From Mesaphorura yosii (lineage: Eukaryota; Arthropoda; Collembola; Poduromorpha; Tullbergiidae), in assembly GCA_009869945.1 (NCBI GenBank), contig WIXG01000324.1, positions 24,530-88,529 on the forward strand: a stretch of 64,000 nt of DNA, read 5' to 3'. The notes below the pieces were generated by a model. That model had not been told where the DNA came from, searched no databases, and worked only from the letters and a program-made list of their open reading frames with translations. Position 1 is the first letter of the stretch; each line of letters begins with the position of its first letter. This document shows, piece after piece, positions 60,801-64,000 of the stretch. A program made the translations under genes and the position numbers.

Positions 60801-62784
60801 ATTGTTGATGGTAATACAATTATTAATGCCATGAGTTTTGGATACCTAAGACGAGTCTTAGTAGCTTAATAGTTCCTATCATAGTAGTAGAGTTGTAGCG
60901 TTGTAATGCTTTAAACTATAGTATTATTGATCATTGATGTTTGTATGATTCCTTTCTTGCATAACTCAATAAGACTTATTAAAAAGATATGTTAATTATA
61001 GAATTCGTCTTCTCTTGATTTCGCTCTAACGTAAATCGTTATACCTAACATAGTAAAAGTTACATACATAGGCTTTCTCGTCATTATTAAGGTCTTATTA
61101 ATAATAGTTGTTGCATTTTGTCTGAGGACGTTTGATTATTATGGTCACTCACATTAAATATTAATTATTATCTAGACGATTCTTGGTTTTGCACATGGAC
61201 TTCTATTACAGGCTTGAAGCAGCAGATGTGAAGTTAATTACTTAAAGGATTTTAAATAATTACTTATGTAGTAGATGTTGAAGTCTTATGTTGATGGTTT
61301 TCTTGTTGACTTTTTACTATCTTGAGAAGGTAGGTAGGTGGTTTCGATTTGAGGTATTCTTTTCAATGATGTTGTTGCTAAAAGGCGATGGTGCTGGTAA
61401 TTGGCAACTAACAGGTTCAGCTCAGCATGTTGGTGGTGCTTAGTATGACACGTATGAGTTAGATTTTAATCAGACTTATGTTTGGGTTGTTGTCTGCAAG
61501 GAAGATGGCAAAAATTCCAGTTGATTACAAAATAACAAGAACCGCTTGAATGGGACAAGATCGAAGTATGAGTTCAATAAGCGGTCAAATATCAGGAACG
61601 AGGAAAAGACAAACTGGATATGGTAGAATAGGAGCTTGCTTCAAAGTTCTGCAGAAGCCTACTAAAAGCAGAAAGGTAGCAGGATGTTGATCAGAAACTC
61701 AAGTTTTGCATTAGTATTTACTGGGTACTGGGGACATCTCAGCCGCATGACCATCACCACTGACTAATTACGTTCGCGCAGAAACTGAAATATGGATTTA
61801 AATGGGTTTTCAATTTCAATGAGCCACCAGCTTCCTTTAAAAAATTTGCATGCCATTGCTAAAGCCCAAAGGGCCGGGAGAGTTGGGACGCCTTTGTCAT
61901 ACATCTGTAAAATAGAATCAGATTGGTGAGAAAATCTTCAGCTAGTTTCAAAGCAAACAATTAACACGAATGAACTAAGTTTCTGGAGAGCTGATCGAAT
62001 TCCCTTCCTCTCATTCCCGTCCAACTCCTGTGTACAATACAATAAAAACTTTAAATCTACAGAAGATGCAGACCATCGCAAGTTTAGAAGCAGAATAAAC
62101 CAATTGAACCTCTCATTTAGAAGTAGAACGCATTGCAACTATCGGATGGGACCTAAAATCTGTAGTAAAATGTTGCTCCACTTTTCCTATCAGAGAAAAT
62201 AGAAAATCGTACTTTAGAATATATAGGTTATCTAGATTCTGTCATGATCGCCGTTCGCCTGATCACCACAGACCTCACCAGATACACCGGATATAAGCTT
62301 ATCGCATGTCGTGTCGAATCGAAACAGAATTGCGTCGCAACTTCTGTCTTGGCTCTTGTTCCTTTTTGTCTTACTTTCTAGTGTCCTCTTAGGTCATTGA
62401 ATGCCATATGCGCGAAGGTCGACTGACCAAGTATATTAATTAGGAAGTAATTTTGGATTACTATGTGCCATCATTGCATGCATGCACTATCTGTCTATGA
62501 AGTAACTAACTCTTAGCGCCCGCGCCCTACGCCGTAACTACGTCTGGCGTCTGATTGCAATAAAATCAATGAAGTCGATCAGACAGAATAATCCACACCA
62601 TCAACCCACTCAATTGAAACATGAATTTCGCATAATACATTGTAATCTAAGATCTGAATATTTTCGACGACCATTACCGTTACCACCAAAATTGGCAACA
62701 TCACCATCAAAAGTTAAAGAGGTTACTTACCGATTTGTACAATGCCTGCTCCAACAAATCATCCACGTCAAATTCGTCGCCCAT
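57896..62784 (-). CDS. RBM39: RNA-binding protein 39 (CAPER alpha), splicing factor
   Basis: Seven exons (62784-62731, 59904-59843, 59769-59286, 59206-58832, 58742-58529, 58454-58271, 58190-57896) give 555 residues; human RBM39 has 530. The start MGDEFDVDDLLEQ resembles the acidic RBM39 N-terminus. Exon 3 is the RS region, with many Arg-Ser and Arg-Asp pairs, and begins RRM1 (DARTVFCMQLSQRVRARDLEEFF). Exon 4 completes RRM1 (FKGIAYIEF) and holds most of RRM2 (KLYVGSLHFNITEEMLRGIF). Exons 6-7 carry the C-terminal UHM (RRM3) that binds U2AF65-type ligand motifs: ATQCFMLSNMFDP, GNVYVKCPS and ALHGRWFGGR. It acts in 3' splice-site choice and as a transcription coactivator. The exon 5 donor is GC (GAAG|GCAAGG) rather than GT, and the first intron is 2.8 kb. 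Confidence 0.96.
59905..62730 (-). other. 2.8 kb first intron of RBM39
   Basis: By far the longest intron in the window, between the 54-base first coding exon and exon 2. No nested gene was recognised; open frames such as 60293-60523 (+) lack any domain. AT-rich. It could hold an alternative or poison exon, which is common in RS-protein genes, but none could be picked out by eye. Confidence 0.6.
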
Positions 62785-63048
62785 ATTGGTAAAGTTGAAT
62801 AATCCGATGTGATCAAACTTCCGCTTTCACTACTGTAAACTCAAACTCAAAACAATAGCAATCAGTTCCAATTCCCGATACCCAATCCAATGAAATCCAC
62901 TCCTCCACCCAAGCTTCTTCTTTATCTCTTCAGCTACGACAACGTAAATTAATCAGTACTGTTATGAAACTGCTGCGTTGCTCGTTATTCGTTTCACTAA
63001 ATGACTTGAACTGTAAATAGTTAATCGGGAAATTTAAATAGAACAAAA

Positions 63049-63246
63049 ATGTCGTCGTCTGTTCTCTTTCGCTTTAGCAGATGTGTAGTAATTTTCTCAT
63101 CGCACTCTGCACGTCTGCGCGTAATACAAAGCTTTGCTTACGAGGTAGCGAGCCGTTCCCTTCATTCAATCGCACGTAATAAAGCCATAATACATGAGAA
63201 AGGAAGTGTACTGGCAACGCATAGAGGCCGCGGAGTCCTAATGTAA
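63049..63246 (+). CDS. possible short mitochondrial-type peptide or first exon
   Basis: An open frame of 65 codons with a good start context (AAAAATGTCG). The first half is Arg/Ser-rich with alternating hydrophobics and no acidic residues until residue 32 (SSVLFRFSRCVVIFSSHSARLR), as in mitochondrial targeting peptides. A GTAAAAAG donor-like site overlaps the stop (CTAAT|GTAAAA), so it might continue in a further exon, but no partner was found before the fold-back repeat. An AATAAA signal lies at 63396. It is divergent from RBM39 and only 265 bases away. Family unknown. Confidence 0.3.
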   Translation: MSSSVLFRFSRCVVIFSSHSARLRVIQSFAYEVASRSLHSIARNKAIIHEKGSVLATHRGRGVLM

Positions 63247-63519
63247 AAAGTAAAGTTACAAGTACAAAACTAAAATTATGCTCGAAACTCGTAATTGTCG
63301 TAAGTCCTTAGAAATTCGACTAAATATAGTACAAATGATGAAAACGGTAAAAAAAGCAACCAGACCAAAATCTTGAATGCAATATTTATTCAACAATAAA
63401 TAGGATATTCTTTTTATTAGTGTTTCAGATGTTTTTGTGCATAATATCACGATATGATATTACAGTATAACGTATAACTTAGAATTCCAATAGTTTAGGT
63501 CGTAAGGTCAAACTAGTGG

Positions 63520-63979
63520 TGCTGGGAATATAGCTTCTGAGACTATCTCTTCCTTCTGTAAGCAAATTAGGTTCAAGGGATGGCAATATGTTTGGTTCCG
63601 AAAAATTGTACCCGACAATGTGGCCAAGAATTTTCACTACAGGATATTATCATGCAAAAGCTTCTTAACAGGTCGAACCATTCTTCAATTATTCAGGCAT
63701 GTCAATTTTTAGTCAATATTTTTCTTAGAAAATTACATGACATTAAATACAGTAGAGTCTGATGAAGTACTCAAACTTTTGTGCAAGTTATATCTTCAAG
63801 AGAATTAATTTGTAGGTGATTTTAGGCCTTGTGGGAAATCTCTGCATGATAATATCCTGTAGTGAAAATTCTTGGCCACATTGTCGGGTACAATTTTTCG
63901 GAACCAAACATATTGCCATCCCTAGAACCTAATTTGCTTACAGAAGGAAGAGATAGTCTCAGAAGCTATATTCCCAGCA
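63520..63979. mobile_element. fold-back inverted repeat, 137-bp arms
   Basis: The arm at 63520-63656 is repeated in reverse complement at 63843-63979 with a single mismatch that I can see (TTCAAGGG against CCCTAGAA). The arms begin TGCTGGGAATATAG and end ATATTATCATGCA; the loop is 186 bases, AT-rich, with no coding frame. The form is that of a long-armed MITE or fold-back element inserted downstream of the RBM39 promoter region. The window ends 21 bases after the right arm, so the target site duplication cannot be judged. Confidence 0.85.
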
Positions 63980-64000
63980 ACATTATTATTGTTCGGCTCA

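Overview
This is nuclear DNA of an invertebrate animal. Nearly every gene is cut into small exons by GT-AG introns, mostly 50 to 100 bases long with TTTCAG- or TTGCAG-type acceptors, and the products include a monoamine neurotransmitter transporter, KRTCAP2, TANGO6, RBM39 and a Maelstrom-type HMG box. A compact ecdysozoan (arthropod or tardigrade) fits best, partly because of a ZAD-like zinc module, but the species cannot be fixed from the sequence. All gene models below were assembled by hand from splice signals and reading-frame continuity; exon coordinates are in the evidence text.

Layout, 1-16 kb: a secreted defensin-like (CS-alpha-beta pattern) peptide gene; an unknown four-helix membrane protein; KRTCAP2 (-), an oligosaccharyltransferase subunit; PRDX4 (+), an ER peroxiredoxin; V-ATPase subunit E (-); a small heat-shock protein (-); a YwrD/HpxW-like gamma-glutamyltransferase (+). 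15-24 kb: TANGO6 (+), a hidden two-exon neuropeptide-like precursor (-), an intronless UBE2D-type E2 (+), a stand-alone Maelstrom-like HMG-box protein (+) and dCMP deaminase (-). 24-37 kb: about 4 kb without genes, then a 12-exon SERT-like monoamine transporter and a 9-exon SLC22 organic cation transporter, both +.

37-48 kb: a nested inverted repeat, a TATA-driven small hydrophilic peptide gene, a C11orf68/DUF1917 protein (-), COX16 (-), a tandem Ras-association-domain protein (-) and two tandem Nudix hydrolases with signal peptides (+), one of which has lost catalytic glutamates. 48-64 kb: a full-length bacterial-type cyclopropane-fatty-acid synthase carrying two introns (+), the ATP synthase inhibitor IF1 (-), a 1022-residue protein joining a ZAD-like zinc module to a divergent forkhead domain (+), and RBM39 (-) with a 2.8 kb first intron and one GC-AG intron. 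The window ends in a large near-perfect fold-back repeat.

There is no operon logic. Several genes are divergent pairs that may share a promoter region (KRTCAP2/PRDX4, IF1/ZAD-forkhead). Functions group loosely into secretory pathway (KRTCAP2, TANGO6, PRDX4), mitochondrial energy (COX16, IF1), proton pumping (V-ATPase E), neural signalling (transporter, candidate neuropeptide), defence or stress (defensin-like peptide, sHSP, CFA synthase) and RNA or chromatin (RBM39, HMG box, forkhead protein). The most novel items are the candidate amidated neuropeptide, the CFA synthase gene, the ZAD-forkhead protein, the secreted Nudix pair and the defensin-like gene.
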